Below are positions 15,401-24,761 of a stretch of DNA of 41,638 bases, piece after piece. Numbering within the stretch: the first letter of the stretch is position 1; every line of letters starts with the position of its first letter. The DNA is from a bacterium (GTDB lineage: Bacteria; Margulisbacteria; Marinamargulisbacteria; SXXA01; JAHFDB01). A program made the position numbers and the translations under genes. The notes below the pieces were generated by a model, which saw only the letters and a list, made by a program, of their open reading frames with translations, was not told the origin of the DNA and did not search any database. The stretch spans positions 1 through 41,638 of the forward strand of contig JAHFDB010000004.1 in NCBI GenBank assembly GCA_023249195.1, read 5' to 3'.

Positions 15401-16692
15401 AAAGCCTGAATCCCTAATCTGTGCAAAGTAGGCGCTCTGTTCAAAAGAACAGGCTGTCCCTTAATAACCCCTTCCAACACATCCCAAACAACAACATCAC
15501 GGTTTTCAATTTTTCGTTTAGCACTCTTAACGTTTGTGACGTAGCCCTTTTCAACCAATTTGCGAATCACAAATGGTTTAAAAAGTTCCAATGCCATTTC
15601 TTTCGGCAGACCACATTGATGAAACTTCAAATGAGGCCCAACAACGATAACAGAACGCGCAGAATAGTCTACACGCTTACCCAACAAGTTTTGTCTAAAT
15701 CGACCTTGTTTTCCCTCAATAATATTCCCTAATGACTTCAAAGGTCTGCCATTAGATCCTGTTACTGAACGCCCTCGTTTACCATTGGAAATAAGAACAT
15801 CTACAGCTTCTTGAAGCATTCTTTTTTCATTACGAACAATCATTTCAGGAGCGCCAATATCAATCAAACGCTTTAAACGATTGTTTCTATTGACAACACG
15901 TCGATACAAATCATTAAGGTCAGAGGTAGCAAAACGGCCACCTTCCAATTGAACCATCGGACGCAAATCAGGGGGCATCACTGGAATAACTTCTAAAATC
16001 ATCCATTCAGGACGATTTCCAGATTTTGCCAACGTTTCAACAATCCTCAAACGCTTAGTAACTTTAAGCCTTTTTTGACCTTTAACATCATCTAGACCTG
16101 TTCGCAATTCAAGGGCAAGCTCTTTTAAATTAAGCCCCCCTAAAATTTGCTTAATAGCGGATGCTCCCATTTCAGCCTTAAACTGATTTCCATATTTCTC
16201 TTTAAGTTTGGCATATTCCGTTGTTGAAAGTGTCTTTCTAACTTCTAAAACATCCGAAATATTAGAAGAAACCTCGGTCACAATATAAGAATCGTAATAG
16301 ATAACTTCTTCTAACTGTCGAGAAGACATATCCAGAAGAAGACCTATATAACTAGGAATACCCTTTAAAAACCAAATGTGGCACACGTCTGCAGCCAATT
16401 CAATATGGCCCATACGCTCACGTCTTACCTTAGAATGGGTTACCTCAACACCACAACGTTCACAAACAATACCTCTATACCGCACACGGCGATACTTTCC
16501 ACAAGAACATTCCCAATCCTTCACTGGACCAAATATTTTCTCGCAAAAAAGCCCTTTTCTTTCAGGCTTAAATGTTCTGTAGTTAATGGTTTCAGGCTTT
16601 TCAACTTCCCCGTAAGACCAAAAACGAATCTTATCGGGGGAAGCTAGCCCTATTTCTAAATAATCAAATTCACTCGCACTACTTGCCAACAT
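12433..16692 (-). CDS. rpoC: DNA-directed RNA polymerase subunit beta'
   Basis: 1419 residues, full length. The zinc ribbon has C62, C64, C77 and C80 (CSC and CERC). The catalytic loop [12 protein letters not shown] (about 449-460) carries the three Mg-binding aspartates. The second zinc site includes a Cys in QEDCGSDEG and the trio in [12 protein letters not shown]. Clamp and rudder segments such as [19 protein letters not shown] and [17 protein letters not shown] are intact, as is the trigger-loop stretch MRTFHTGG. It follows rpoB by 17 bases and ends the operon, with a hairpin behind it. Long reading frames on the opposite strand inside it are shadows. Confidence 0.99.
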   Translation of the reverse strand: MLASSASEFDYLEIGLASPDKIRFWSYGEVEKPETINYRTFKPERKGLFCEKIFGPVKDWECSCGKYRRVRYRGIVCERCGVEVTHSKVRRERMGHIELAADVCHIWFLKGIPSYIGLLLDMSSRQLEEVIYYDSYIVTEVSSNISDVLEVRKTLSTTEYAKLKEKYGNQFKAEMGASAIKQILGGLNLKELALELRTGLDDVKGQKRLKVTKRLRIVETLAKSGNRPEWMILEVIPVMPPDLRPMVQLEGGRFATSDLNDLYRRVVNRNNRLKRLIDIGAPEMIVRNEKRMLQEAVDVLISNGKRGRSVTGSNGRPLKSLGNIIEGKQGRFRQNLLGKRVDYSARSVIVVGPHLKFHQCGLPKEMALELFKPFVIRKLVEKGYVTNVKSAKRKIENRDVVVWDVLEGVIKGQPVLLNRAPTLHRLGIQAFEPILVEGSAIQIHPLVCTAFNADFDGDQMAVHVPLSLEAQGECRLLIMATNNILSPSSGRAVVTPTQDMILGLYYLTVDDPNSLQGKGKNFSNIDEAKRALEARAIGLQTQIMVKLNGQRYETTIGRVIFNDTVQTILAHHGFPAEEFINEIVGKKKMGELVFKWYTKYGNFTIAHLVDELKNIGFKYSTLSGISISVDDLKIPSTKPKLLEHAEKEIEKIDKLFKMGSISSREKQLRSNDIWRETTQEVAGSLESELGRLNNLFIMANSGARGNMDQVRQLAGMRGLMSDAQGRTVSIPIKANFKEGLSLTEYFISSYGARKGLVDTALRTADSGYLTRRLVDVAQDVMIIQEDCGSDEGVEIQSIKDGINIIVSLAELLEGRFLMEDITNLTTKKKIARVGDLLTPAQAQEIQEMGKDSVRVRSIYKCRSERGLCQKCYGLDLASGKVINIGEAVGIIAAQSIGEPGTQLTMRTFHTGGVDLRKSSKVDIKAKHAGVVEFPDDLAMSKISDQHGETMWVSTREGNLYVASDKTQKRAYLIPRGSTILVQPKQKLDIGDSLAEYDPAYEYVISESEGIVKLIGVDLQSRKDEDGKVVEVVAKKDGEVFVLNPKVFHDYEIPERIAVQYKEGDRIKTEGELAPGLILEVGGIIVNISKAGKQAFSKLKGKTKEKEELYTVRICPGESYSVLSGANFFIADGSKVRVGEIIARERIGGSDASKTKDIVQGLPRVEELFEGRKPKDAAILTELDGIVEISDEEGYRMATVIGEKDKKEYKIAYGTRLKVYSGKKVRRGDQLTDGVINPHDILDTKGVFATQAYLGEEVQKVYRSQGVQINSKHTEVIVRQMTRKINIVGMGDTRFLPNELIDIRVFEKTNIEMMEAGKAPSVGERVLLGITRASLNTESFVSASSFQQTASVLTRAAIEGQSDPMYGLKENVIIGKLIPAGTGMPIYQRVGLEVDDLDVVETMAFEEELSEELVLEMEAF

Positions 16693-16709
16693 AGGTGTTA
16701 CTCCTTTAT

Positions 16710-19700
16710 CTATCGTGTATCGACTTCAGCACCATCAGAAGACTTCACTCTGACGTCCAACGCGATGGATCTTAACTCGCGCAACAATACTCGGAACGAT
16801 TCAGGCGTACCGGGCTTAGACAAAGACTTACCTTTAATAATCGCTTCATACGCTTTAGCTCTACCTGTTAAATCATCCGACTTAATCGTGAGCATTTCTT
16901 GTAAGGTATGCGCCGCGCCATAAGCTTCAAGCGCCCACACTTCCATTTCCCCAAACCTTTGTCCCCCATAGTGGGCTTTACCACCCAAGGGCTGCTGGGT
17001 AACCAAAGAGTAAGGACCTGTGGATCTAGCGTGAATTTTATCTTCAACCAAGTGAATCAGCTTTAACATATACATGCATCCTGCTGTCACCTCACGCTCA
17101 AAGGGAAGACCTGTTCGGCCATCTCTCAAAACCACTTTTCCAGACCGATTAATCCAAGAGTAACCTTCTTTTTGAGAAGCTTCCACCAGTTTATCTTCCA
17201 CTTTTTTCACGGAAGCCAACTCTTCAAAAACTTCGTCAAATAATTGGGTTTCATAACTTACACCCAATACATAGGACGCCATTCCCAAAAGAGTTTCAAA
17301 CAACTGGCCCACGTTCATTCTAGAAGGAACCCCAAGCGGATTTAATATAATGTCTAACGGTGTTCCATCGGGCAAAAATGGCATATCTTCTTCAGGCAAG
17401 ATAGTAGAAATAACACCTTTGTTTCCGTGACGACCCGCCATTTTATCCCCAATCGAAACCTTTCTCAATTGAGCCACGTAAACTCTGACAATACAGTTCA
17501 CTCCAGGAGGCAAACTATCATCAGAATCCCGCGAAAATACACGAACACCGATCACTTTTCCTGAGCCACCGGAAGACACCCTCAAAGAGGTATCTCTCAT
17601 ATCACGAGCTTTATCACCAAAAATAGCCCTTAAAAGCTTTTCTTCAGCAGGCGGTTCACTTTCCCCTTTAGGGGTCACTTTACCCACCAAAATATCACCC
17701 GCCTCAACAATGGCACCCACACGAATAACACCTGTTTCATCTAAATTCTTAATAGCCTCTTCAGAGACATTGGGAATTTCCCATGTAATTTCTTCTGGGC
17801 CCAACTTAGTTGTTCTCACATCCACCTCATATTTATGAATATGAATGGAAGAGAAGACATCTTCTCTGACCAGTCTTTCAGAAATAACAATCGCGTCTTC
17901 GAAGTTATACCCTTCCCAAGGAACAAGCCCAATCAACACATTTTTACCCAGAGCCAGCTCGCCATGACTCGTAGACGTTCCATCTGCCAAAATATCGTTC
18001 GTTTTGACTTTATCACCAGCGCGAACAATGGGTTTCTGATTTTTACACGTGTTTTGGTTCGATCTAAAATACTTCTGAAGGGTATAGGTTCTATCCTTCC
18101 CATTAGAGGCCTTTACAAGAATATAATCACCTGTCACTTTCAAAACAGTTCCGTCTTCGACAGCTTTGACCATCGCACATGAGTCTCTGGCAATCACCGC
18201 CTCTAAGCCTGTCCCCACAAAAGGAGATTCAGGATAGATCAACGGCACCGCTTGACGTTGCATGTTTGCACCCATCAATGCTCTGTTGGCATCATCGTGC
18301 TCCAAAAAGGGAATCAATCCACAAGAAACCCCTACAATTTGACGAGGAGAAACACCCATGTACTGAACATCCTCGGCCTTCACCAAGCCAAATTCACGGT
18401 TATGCCTTGCAATAATCAATTTCCCTTGAAGCTTCCCATTCTGAGAAGGAGAATCCCATGGTGCAATGTAGAATTTATCCTCGACATCCGCAGTAAAATA
18501 TTCAATATCTGAAGAAATTTTACCTTTAACCACTTTCAAATAGGGTGTTTCAATAAAACCATACTCATTCACCTTGGCATATGTTGCCAACGGCCCAATC
18601 AAACCCGCATTAGGACCTTCCGGTGTTTCAATTGGACAAATTCTTCCGTAGTGGGAAGGGTGAATATCACGCACTTCAAAGCCAGCACGTTCTTTTGTCA
18701 AACCACCTGGACCCAAGGCGCTCAAACGACGCTTATGCGCAATTTCAGCCAACGGATTTGTTTGATCCATAAACTGAGACAGCTGGGAGCTTCCAAAGAA
18801 CTCTCGCATAACCGCCACCAAAGGTCGGATATTAATCAACTGTTGAGGCATGACTTTCTCATTGCCTTTCACAGCCAATTGCTCTCTCACCAAACGCTCA
18901 AGACGTGCAAGCCCAATTCGGAATTGTTTCTGTAATTGTTCTCCAACACTTCGAATACGTCGATTACCTAAGTGGTCAATATCATCCGTCACACCCTCAT
19001 TTTGAATAAGGCCACAGACATAATTGACAACACCCAAAATATCTTCGCTGGTTAACACCAAGGTTTCCATACCCACAGACAAATCAAGTCGTTTATTAAT
19101 TCTATATCGCCCTACAGCCCCCAAATCATATTTGGAAGCCTCAAAAAAGAGGTTGTTCAATAGTACCTTCGCACCTTCCAATGTCACGGGATCACCAGGT
19201 CGAAGCTTGCGATAAATTTCCAACAACGACTCTTCAGTCGATTCAATTGGAGCCTTATCCAATGTTTTCTGAATAATCTCTTTGGCAGAAGACTGCTTAA
19301 GAATATCTTGTGCGCTAAATCCTAATCCACCCAAAAGGAGGGAGACCGGTAATTTTTTAATTTTGTTAATATTGGCATAAACGATTCCATTAGGATCTGA
19401 TTCAATTTCTAACCACGCGCCCCTAGTAGGAATGATGGTGGCTAAATAACCAATCCGATCCGGAGTTACTCCAATTTTTTTTCTGAAGTACACACCAGGA
19501 GATCGTACAAACTGACTGACAACCACACGCTCAGTTCCGTTTACAAGAAAGGTTCCAGATTCAGACATTAGCGGGATAGCGCTCATAAACACTTCCTGCT
19601 CAAGGATTTCACCTGTTTCTTTATTAAGCAAACGAACCGGAACTCTCAATGAAGCTGCATAGGTAATTTCACGAATTTGACATTCTTGAAAAGAAAATTC

Positions 19701-19916
19701 AGGCTCATCGAGTCGATAATTCTCTAAAAATTCAAGCTCGTATTTGCCATTGTAGGCCACTATCGGAGAAATGCTTTTAAATTCTTCCTTGAGCCCTTGC
19801 TCTAGAAAATTTTTAAAAGAATTAAGTTGAATTTCAATCAGATTAGGAATCTCCAGGTTTTCTCTAACAGACTGGGGATGAAGACGTTCTCTTTTTCTTG
19901 GTTTTAAAGCTAGCAC
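16710..19916 (-). CDS. rpoB: DNA-directed RNA polymerase subunit beta
   Basis: About 1068 residues, shorter than E. coli beta (1342), so the large lineage-specific insertions are absent. Diagnostic segments are [20 protein letters not shown] and [20 protein letters not shown] (rifampicin pocket; the usual D, H, R and S positions are wild-type-like), [31 protein letters not shown] and [23 protein letters not shown] at 19916 is preferred over GTG at 19925 because the anti-SD match GAGGTGA lies 6 bases before it; the upstream GTG overlaps that site. The hairpin attenuator just upstream can reduce read-through from rplL. rpoC follows after 17 bases. Confidence 0.98.
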   Translation of the reverse strand: MLALKPRKRERLHPQSVRENLEIPNLIEIQLNSFKNFLEQGLKEEFKSISPIVAYNGKYELEFLENYRLDEPEFSFQECQIREITYAASLRVPVRLLNKETGEILEQEVFMSAIPLMSESGTFLVNGTERVVVSQFVRSPGVYFRKKIGVTPDRIGYLATIIPTRGAWLEIESDPNGIVYANINKIKKLPVSLLLGGLGFSAQDILKQSSAKEIIQKTLDKAPIESTEESLLEIYRKLRPGDPVTLEGAKVLLNNLFFEASKYDLGAVGRYRINKRLDLSVGMETLVLTSEDILGVVNYVCGLIQNEGVTDDIDHLGNRRIRSVGEQLQKQFRIGLARLERLVREQLAVKGNEKVMPQQLINIRPLVAVMREFFGSSQLSQFMDQTNPLAEIAHKRRLSALGPGGLTKERAGFEVRDIHPSHYGRICPIETPEGPNAGLIGPLATYAKVNEYGFIETPYLKVVKGKISSDIEYFTADVEDKFYIAPWDSPSQNGKLQGKLIIARHNREFGLVKAEDVQYMGVSPRQIVGVSCGLIPFLEHDDANRALMGANMQRQAVPLIYPESPFVGTGLEAVIARDSCAMVKAVEDGTVLKVTGDYILVKASNGKDRTYTLQKYFRSNQNTCKNQKPIVRAGDKVKTNDILADGTSTSHGELALGKNVLIGLVPWEGYNFEDAIVISERLVREDVFSSIHIHKYEVDVRTTKLGPEEITWEIPNVSEEAIKNLDETGVIRVGAIVEAGDILVGKVTPKGESEPPAEEKLLRAIFGDKARDMRDTSLRVSSGGSGKVIGVRVFSRDSDDSLPPGVNCIVRVYVAQLRKVSIGDKMAGRHGNKGVISTILPEEDMPFLPDGTPLDIILNPLGVPSRMNVGQLFETLLGMASYVLGVSYETQLFDEVFEELASVKKVEDKLVEASQKEGYSWINRSGKVVLRDGRTGLPFEREVTAGCMYMLKLIHLVEDKIHARSTGPYSLVTQQPLGGKAHYGGQRFGEMEVWALEAYGAAHTLQEMLTIKSDDLTGRAKAYEAIIKGKSLSKPGTPESFRVLLRELRSIALDVRVKSSDGAEVDTR

Positions 19917-19934
19917 TCGTTTCACCTCGATGAC

Positions 19935-19991
19935 AAAAAGTGACCTGAGTCAAAACCAAAAGAATTTTGGATTTTGCTCAGGTCACTTTTT
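19935..19991 (-). terminator. rplL-rpoB intergenic attenuator hairpin
   Basis: AAAAAGTGACCTGAG (19935-19949) and CTCAGGTCACTTTTT (19977-19991) are perfect 15-bp inverted arms. The loop itself pairs (CAAAA and CCAAAA with TTTTGG and TTTTG, one bulge), leaving a three-base tip. The whole is close to a 26-bp hairpin followed on the minus strand by a T-run. It lies between rplL and rpoB, where many bacteria have a partial terminator that sets the ratio of L7/L12 to RNA polymerase. Confidence 0.8.
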
Positions 19992-20020
19992 AAGATTTGA
20001 TACAAAGATAAGACAGAAAA

Positions 20021-20428
20021 TTATTTAATTTCTACTTTTGCGCCTTGCTCTTCAAGAGCAACTTTCATCTTTTCAGCTGCTTCCTTAGTAATGCCTTCTT
20101 TAACAGGCTTAGGAGCAGCGTCTACTAGATCTTTGGCTTCTTTTAAGCCAAGACCCGTAAGCTCACGTACTACTTTCAATACTTGGATTTTCTTGTCTCC
20201 AGCAGAAGCTAGAATAACAGAAACGGTTGAAGGTCCTTCATTTTCAGCTTCAGCAGGTGCTCCACCTTGAGCTGCTGCGAATGCCATAGGAGCTGCTGCA
20301 ACCACACCAAACTTGTCTTCCAAAGCTTTCACAAGCTCGGAAAGTTCCAAAACCGTCATGGTTTCAATACTTTCAATAATCCCTTTAGCTTTCTCCGATA
20401 CTTTGACTTCAGCTACTGTACTTGTCAT
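20021..20428 (-). CDS. rplL: 50S ribosomal protein L7/L12
   Basis: 135 residues. The N-terminal dimerisation helix region ([20 protein letters not shown]) is followed by an Ala/Gly-rich hinge (about 43-66) and the C-terminal factor-binding domain ([20 protein letters not shown]). L7/L12 forms the stalk that recruits translation GTPases. The SD GGAGGTGA lies inside the end of rplJ, 3 bases upstream. Most transcripts may stop at the hairpin at 19935-19991, which suits the need for several L12 copies per ribosome. Confidence 0.99.
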   Translation of the reverse strand: MTSTVAEVKVSEKAKGIIESIETMTVLELSELVKALEDKFGVVAAAPMAFAAAQGGAPAEAENEGPSTVSVILASAGDKKIQVLKVVRELTGLGLKEAKDLVDAAPKPVKEGITKEAAEKMKVALEEQGAKVEIK

Positions 20429-20431
20429 TTC

Positions 20432-20965
20432 TCATTTCACCTCCTGTTTTTTTTCCTTAATTGCATTTAAGGAATTAACCAATCCTCGCACTGGGCTAGA
20501 AAGACTGGTGACTAATCGTGTAAGTGGCGCTTTAACAGTACCAACTACCTGGGCTATTAACTGATCACGACTTGGCAAGGTTGCTAAAGTCATCACCGAC
20601 TTTTCAGTCAAAACAACACCCTCTAGGAGGCCGCCCTTGATTGAAAACTGATTTACCTCTTTACCAAACTTAACCAAAATCTTGGCCATATTGACTGGAT
20701 CTTGGGCGTTCAATACAAGAGAAGGCCCTTCAAGAAAATGACCTGGACAAGTAATATTCAACTCCTCCAAAGCCCTTCTTGTAAGGGTATTCTTATAGAC
20801 AGCCGCAGACCCGCCTTCTTTTCTGACACTTCGCCTTAAGCTAGTGAGATCACTAACACTCAAGCCTCTAAAGTCAGCAAAGATAATTACTTGAGACTCA
20901 TTAATTTTTTGTTTAATGGAGCCTACTACTTTCTCTTTCTCAGCCTGTGCTACCAAAGATCCCAT
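20432..20965 (-). CDS. rplJ: 50S ribosomal protein L10
   Basis: 177 residues, typical length. The N-terminal rRNA-binding domain contains SQVIIFADFRGLSVSDLTSL, RKEGGSAAVYKNTLTRRAL and FLEGPSLVLNAQDPVNMAKI. The C-terminal helix (SSPVRGLVNSLNAIKEKKQE) anchors L7/L12 dimers on the stalk. It is 3 bases from rplA and 3 bases from rplL, so the long L10-binding leader found upstream of rplJ in E. coli is absent. Any feedback must act through a different site. Confidence 0.98.
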   Translation of the reverse strand: MGSLVAQAEKEKVVGSIKQKINESQVIIFADFRGLSVSDLTSLRRSVRKEGGSAAVYKNTLTRRALEELNITCPGHFLEGPSLVLNAQDPVNMAKILVKFGKEVNQFSIKGGLLEGVVLTEKSVMTLATLPSRDQLIAQVVGTVKAPLTRLVTSLSSPVRGLVNSLNAIKEKKQEVK

Positions 20966-20968
20966 AAA

Positions 20969-21667
20969 CTAACCTTCCTTCCACTTCACTTGCTGAGGTT
21001 CAAGGAAAATACCTGGGGACATCGTTGAACACAGTGAAATAGATTTTAAATATACACCCTTTGACTTAGAAGGCTTTGCTTTCACCAACGCATCATAAAG
21101 AGCCATAAAATTAGACTTTATGTTCTCCGCTGGAAAAGAGAGCTTTCCAACAATGGAATGAACACTTCCAGCCTTATCATTTTTATATTCCAACTTACCG
21201 GACTTAAAGTCCTTCACAGCTTCAGCAACATTAGGGGTCACAGTGCCGCTCTTAGGATTTGGCATCAATCCTTTCGCGCCCAAGACTTTTCCCAACTTAC
21301 CCACCTTAGCCATCATATCAGGACTGGTAATAAGCAAATCAAAGTCGAGCCATCCACCCTGAATTTGATCCACTAAATCTTCACCGCCCACAACATCAGC
21401 ACCCGCCTGCTTTGCAGCAGCTTGCTTTTCGCCACTGGTGATAACAGCAATCTTCAACGTTTTTCCTGTTCCGTTAGGAAGAATCAAAGTTCCTCTAATT
21501 TGTTGATCCGCATGTCTTGGATCTATACCCAAATTGAAGTGAACCTCAACCGTTTCATCGAACTTAGCAAAACTAAGCGTCTTAAGCAAAGAAATGGCCT
21601 CATCTGGAGAATAATTTCTATCTTCAACCAGAGTAACCTTTTCTAAATATTTTTTACCTCTATTCAT
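20969..21667 (-). CDS. rplA: 50S ribosomal protein L1
   Basis: 232 residues, full length. Signature segments are [57 protein letters not shown] and the C-terminal [20 protein letters not shown]1 forms the mobile stalk near the E site and in other bacteria represses its own L11 operon. Its ATG overlaps the rplK stop (ATGA), giving translational coupling. Confidence 0.99.
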   Translation of the reverse strand: MNRGKKYLEKVTLVEDRNYSPDEAISLLKTLSFAKFDETVEVHFNLGIDPRHADQQIRGTLILPNGTGKTLKIAVITSGEKQAAAKQAGADVVGGEDLVDQIQGGWLDFDLLITSPDMMAKVGKLGKVLGAKGLMPNPKSGTVTPNVAEAVKDFKSGKLEYKNDKAGSVHSIVGKLSFPAENIKSNFMALYDALVKAKPSKSKGVYLKSISLCSTMSPGIFLEPQQVKWKEG

Positions 21668-22098
21668 GATTCAACCCTCACACCCATACTTCTTGCAGAC
21701 CCCGCAATAATGCTTTTAGCCGTCTCTAAATCAGATGCATTCAAATCTTCCATCTTAAGCTCGGCAATAGATTGAAGCTGAGCTTGAGTCAAAGTCCCTA
21801 CAATATTTGTATTGGGATTAGGAGAACCTTTATCTAAACCCAAGGCTTTCTTGATAAGAATAGACGCAGGAGGTGTTTTAAGAATAAACTCAAATGTTTT
21901 ATCTTGAAAAACAGTAATCTCTACAGGAATAACGGTATCACCCTTATCCTTAGTTCTTTCATTGTAAGCTTTACAAAACTCCATAATATTCACACCATGT
22001 TGACCCAAAGCAGGCCCAATAGGAGGAGCTGGATTTGCTTTTCCAGCAGGAATTTGAAGCTTAATAACCGCCTTAACGGGTTTATTTGTTTTTGCCAT
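21664..22098 (-). CDS. rplK: 50S ribosomal protein L11
   Basis: 144 residues. The N-terminal domain has the conserved [20 protein letters not shown] and [17 protein letters not shown]. The C-terminal rRNA-binding domain shows [17 protein letters not shown] and ends in the usual [14 protein letters not shown]11 binds 23S rRNA at the GTPase centre and is needed for RelA sensing. It follows nusG by 36 bases. Confidence 0.99.
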   Translation of the reverse strand: MAKTNKPVKAVIKLQIPAGKANPAPPIGPALGQHGVNIMEFCKAYNERTKDKGDTVIPVEITVFQDKTFEFILKTPPASILIKKALGLDKGSPNPNTNIVGTLTQAQLQSIAELKMEDLNASDLETAKSIIAGSARSMGVRVES

Positions 22099-22134
22099 AA
22101 TAAAAACCTTTACTCTTTAATAAAACGTTTTTCC

Positions 22135-22752
22135 TTAAACTGCACGCTCAACTTGATCAAAATCAAGCTGAACGGGGGTCTCTCTACCAAAGATAGAGAT
22201 TAAGGCTTTTAAGATACCTTTTTCAGCATTAATTTCTGAAATCGGACCAGAATAGCCCCTGAATGGCCCACCAATAACCTTCACAACTTCACCTTCTTCA
22301 AAATCAACATCAACCGTTTTAGATTTATCACCCATTTTTCTCAATACGCGCAAAATATCCTCTTCGGTAACGGGAGTGGGTCGGCTCTTAGAACCGATAA
22401 ACTTAGCAACACCCATCAAGCTTCTAATTTCATGATAGATCGCATCATCCATCACCATTTCAATAAAGACATACCCAGGGAAAATCTTTGAAACCTTCTC
22501 AAGCCTTTTATTATTCTTAATTTCAACAATCTCTTCCTCAGGAACAAGAACCTGAAAAACTTTATCTCCGAGAGACTTTTCTTCTACAACCGAAAAAATG
22601 CGGGTTTGAACCTTTTTCTCTTGGCCAGTGTAACACTGAAGAATAAACCACTCCCCTCGTTTTTCAGGGAGACCTATTACCTCTTCGAGGCCTGACTCAA
22701 GCGTCTCAATTTGAATTTCTTGCGATTCTACTTCACTCATTTTCTGCACCAT
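22135..22752 (-). CDS. nusG: Transcription termination/antitermination factor NusG
   Basis: 205 residues. The NGN domain (about 34-140) has GEWFILQCYTGQEKKVQTRI, FPGYVFIEMVMDDAIYHEIR and GVAKFIGSKSRPTPVTEEDI. The C-terminal KOW domain (about 150-205) has FEEGEVVKVIGGPFRGYSGP. About 30 acidic, poorly conserved residues precede the NGN domain. Starts at codons 1, 2 (GTG) or 5 are all possible: AAGG is 3 bases from the first ATG and 6 from the GTG. NusG links RNA polymerase to Rho or ribosomal S10. It follows secE by 6 bases. Confidence 0.98.
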   Translation of the reverse strand: MVQKMSEVESQEIQIETLESGLEEVIGLPEKRGEWFILQCYTGQEKKVQTRIFSVVEEKSLGDKVFQVLVPEEEIVEIKNNKRLEKVSKIFPGYVFIEMVMDDAIYHEIRSLMGVAKFIGSKSRPTPVTEEDILRVLRKMGDKSKTVDVDFEEGEVVKVIGGPFRGYSGPISEINAEKGILKALISIFGRETPVQLDFDQVERAV

Positions 22753-22758
22753 ACACCT

Positions 22759-23001
22759 TTATCTCAAAAGCTTTAACGCGTAAAAAATCTTGCCCAAAAG
22801 AATATCAATACCACCAACAAAAATAACAAAAACAAACATTACCAAAAGAACCAACAAAAATGACCGCAATACCACAGGCCTAGAAGGCCACTCTACTCGC
22901 TGCAACTCTGACTGAACATCACTTAAAAAATTTCCTGGCTTTTTAAAGGCCGAAGATCGAGATCGATCAACCGAAGACACTACACTGTTTTGCTTATCCA
23001 T
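22759..23001 (-). CDS. secE: Preprotein translocase subunit SecE
   Basis: 80 residues. It has a charged N-terminus, the amphipathic surface helix with the SecE motif (FLSDVQSELQRVEWPSRPVV, about 25-44) and one transmembrane helix (about 46-70). This is the short one-TM form. SecE clamps SecY in the translocon. It sits between tRNA-Trp and nusG, the usual arrangement. Confidence 0.97.
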   Translation of the reverse strand: MDKQNSVVSSVDRSRSSAFKKPGNFLSDVQSELQRVEWPSRPVVLRSFLLVLLVMFVFVIFVGGIDILLGKIFYALKLLR

Positions 23002-23015
23002 TTATCATCCCAACC

Positions 23016-23092
23016 TGGCAGGCCCGGTCGGATTCGAACCGACAACAATCGGTTTTGGAGACCGACGCTCTACCAGTTGGAGCTACGGGCCT
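23016..23092 (-). tRNA. tRNA-Trp (CCA anticodon)
   Basis: The minus-strand cloverleaf has AGGCCCG/CGGGCCT acceptor, GCTC/GAGC D stem, TCGGT/ACCGA anticodon stem with loop CTCCAAA (anticodon CCA), and GTCGG/CCGAC T stem. A G discriminator and encoded CCA follow. It lies 5 bases after rpmG and 14 bases before secE, so it is processed from the ribosomal-protein transcript. The tRNA-Trp/secE/nusG order is common in bacteria. Confidence 0.98.
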
Positions 23093-23097
23093 AAAAA

Positions 23098-23253
23098 TTA
23101 CTTTGTTTCTTTATGCAGGGTATGACGTCTGCACCATTTGCAATACTTTTTCAACTGCATACGAGCGGCCATCGTCGCCTTATTTTTGGTAGAATGATAG
23201 GAACTTCGTCCACACTCAGCCTCTTCACATCTTAAAATAACTTGTACTCTCAT
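23098..23253 (-). CDS. rpmG: 50S ribosomal protein L33
   Basis: This 51-residue frame begins MRVQVILRCEEAECGRSSYH and ends KYCKWCRRHTLHKETK. The L33 core STKNK and the C-terminal CKWCRRHTLHKE are clear. Four cysteines (C9, C14, C38, C41) give a zinc-binding form. The first pair is spaced C-x4-C rather than the usual C-x2-C, two extra residues in that turn. GGATTTTTCC precedes the ATG with only a weak ribosome site. It is the first gene of the rpmG/tRNA-Trp/secE/nusG run. Confidence 0.95.
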   Translation of the reverse strand: MRVQVILRCEEAECGRSSYHSTKNKATMAARMQLKKYCKWCRRHTLHKETK

Positions 23254-23293
23254 GGAAAAATCCTATCCTTAGCTAAAAATCGCAGGGGATAAC

Positions 23294-23321
23294 TCTATCA
23301 TAATCAGAGAAACGGTGTCAA
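23294..23321 (-). promoter_or_regulatory. Candidate promoter for the rpmG-secE-nusG-rpl-rpo transcript
   Basis: On the minus strand a perfect -35 TTGACA (23321-23316) lies 16 bases before GATAGA (23299-23294), a fair -10. This is 41 bases before the rpmG ATG and overlaps the end of gcvPB. It is the only good -35 in the 50-base gap. Read-through from gcvPB is also possible, as no terminator is seen. Confidence 0.4.
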
Positions 23322-24761
23322 CACATACCTCAAACACGGTTCCTTAGCGGCTTTAACCTCATCTAATCGACCGATAATTTTATGATGAGGAGCCTCGTGA
23401 AGTATTTCTGGATGCTCAATACACTCTGTTTTAATGGCAATAAGTGCCTCAATAAACGACTCGATAGTCTCAAGCGTTTCTGTTTCAGGAGTTTCAATCA
23501 TCAACGCTTCTGGAATATTGAGTGGAAAGTAGATCGTAGGAGGATGAAACCCAAAATCCATTAATCTCTTCGCCACATCTATCGCCTTAATACCATGCTC
23601 TTTTTTCTCTCGTTTCAAAGAAATCACAAATTCGTGCTTACAAAGACCTTGTGTGGCTATATCAAAATGCTCAGACAACCGCAGTTTCATATAATTTGCC
23701 AATAACACTGCGTTTTCGCTTGCTTCTTTAAGCCCCTCCGCTCCCAAGGTGCATATATAGACATACGCCCTCACTAAAATCCCCACATTTCCAAAAAAGC
23801 TATGTAACCGGCCTACCGAAAGGGGATAAGCCTGATCAAGACTAAAAACCCCCTCGTTAAATACGACTCTTGGAGCCGGTAAATAGGGGATCAGTTTTTC
23901 AATCACACCTACGGGCCCTGCACCAGGCCCTCCACCGCCATGTGGAGTGGAAAACGTTTTATGTAAATTCAAATGACAGATATCAAACCCATATTCGGCA
24001 GGCTTCATATAGCCCATCACAGCGTTCCCATTAGCGCCATCCCAATAAACAAGTCCGTCTATTTCATGCACAAGACGTGCAATTTCAAGAATATCTGTCT
24101 CAAAAACGCCTAGAGTATTCGGATTTGTCAACATAATGCCAGCAACCCGATCAGACAACTTTGACCTTAAATCTTCTAAATCAACGGTGCCTTGGGCATT
24201 CGACTTCACTGTCACAGTTTGCCACCCTACACAGGTCACCGAAGCCGGATTTGTTCCATGAGAAGAGTCTGGAACCAAAATAATATCTTTATGGAGATTC
24301 CCTTGATCGCGATGATACGCCTTCATAATTAAAAGCCCTGTGTATTCACCCTGGGCACCCGCAGCAGGTTGCAAGGTAAAGGCAGCAAACCCAAAAATTT
24401 GGCATAGCCTTTTTTCCAATTCATACAGTACAGATAAAATACCTTGAGAGTCTTCTTGAACATGCAGAGGATGTATACCAGAAAAACCAGGCATCGCCGC
24501 AACATCTTCATTAATTTTAGGATTATACTTCATCGTGCAAGATCCCAAGGGATAATATCCCGTATCCACACCATAATTAAGAGTGGAAAGATGTGTATAG
24601 TGCCTCACCACATCCATCTCAGACACTTCCGGTAATCGGGGTAACTCTTTGCGTAAAATACCCGCTGCTTCTAATTCCGGAAAAGACATGTTTGGGAAAG
24701 GATCTTGAGGCAATCGATAGCCACTTTTTCCTGAAACCGAATAATCAAAAATCACTTCCAT
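23304..24761 (-). CDS. gcvPB: Glycine dehydrogenase (decarboxylating) subunit 2
   Basis: The C-terminal half of split P-protein, 485 residues. It decarboxylates glycine with pyridoxal phosphate and passes the aminomethyl group to the lipoyl arm of GcvH. The PLP lysine is K268 in HLNLHKTFSTPHGGGGPGAG. Other family segments are YPLGSCTMKYNPKINE, QPAAGAQGEYTGLL, DSSHGTNPASVTCVGW and YWDGANGNAVMG. GAAGGAG lies 6 bases before the ATG. It overlaps gcvPA by 10 bases; the two subunits form an alpha2beta2 enzyme. Confidence 0.98.
   Translation of the reverse strand: MEVIFDYSVSGKSGYRLPQDPFPNMSFPELEAAGILRKELPRLPEVSEMDVVRHYTHLSTLNYGVDTGYYPLGSCTMKYNPKINEDVAAMPGFSGIHPLHVQEDSQGILSVLYELEKRLCQIFGFAAFTLQPAAGAQGEYTGLLIMKAYHRDQGNLHKDIILVPDSSHGTNPASVTCVGWQTVTVKSNAQGTVDLEDLRSKLSDRVAGIMLTNPNTLGVFETDILEIARLVHEIDGLVYWDGANGNAVMGYMKPAEYGFDICHLNLHKTFSTPHGGGGPGAGPVGVIEKLIPYLPAPRVVFNEGVFSLDQAYPLSVGRLHSFFGNVGILVRAYVYICTLGAEGLKEASENAVLLANYMKLRLSEHFDIATQGLCKHEFVISLKREKKEHGIKAIDVAKRLMDFGFHPPTIYFPLNIPEALMIETPETETLETIESFIEALIAIKTECIEHPEILHEAPHHKIIGRLDEVKAAKEPCLRYVLTPFL

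Noticed and set aside
17100-19916. Rifampicin-resistance changes in RpoB
   Set aside because: The main pocket positions match sensitive enzymes; small differences (T for N, A for S) are common natural variation.
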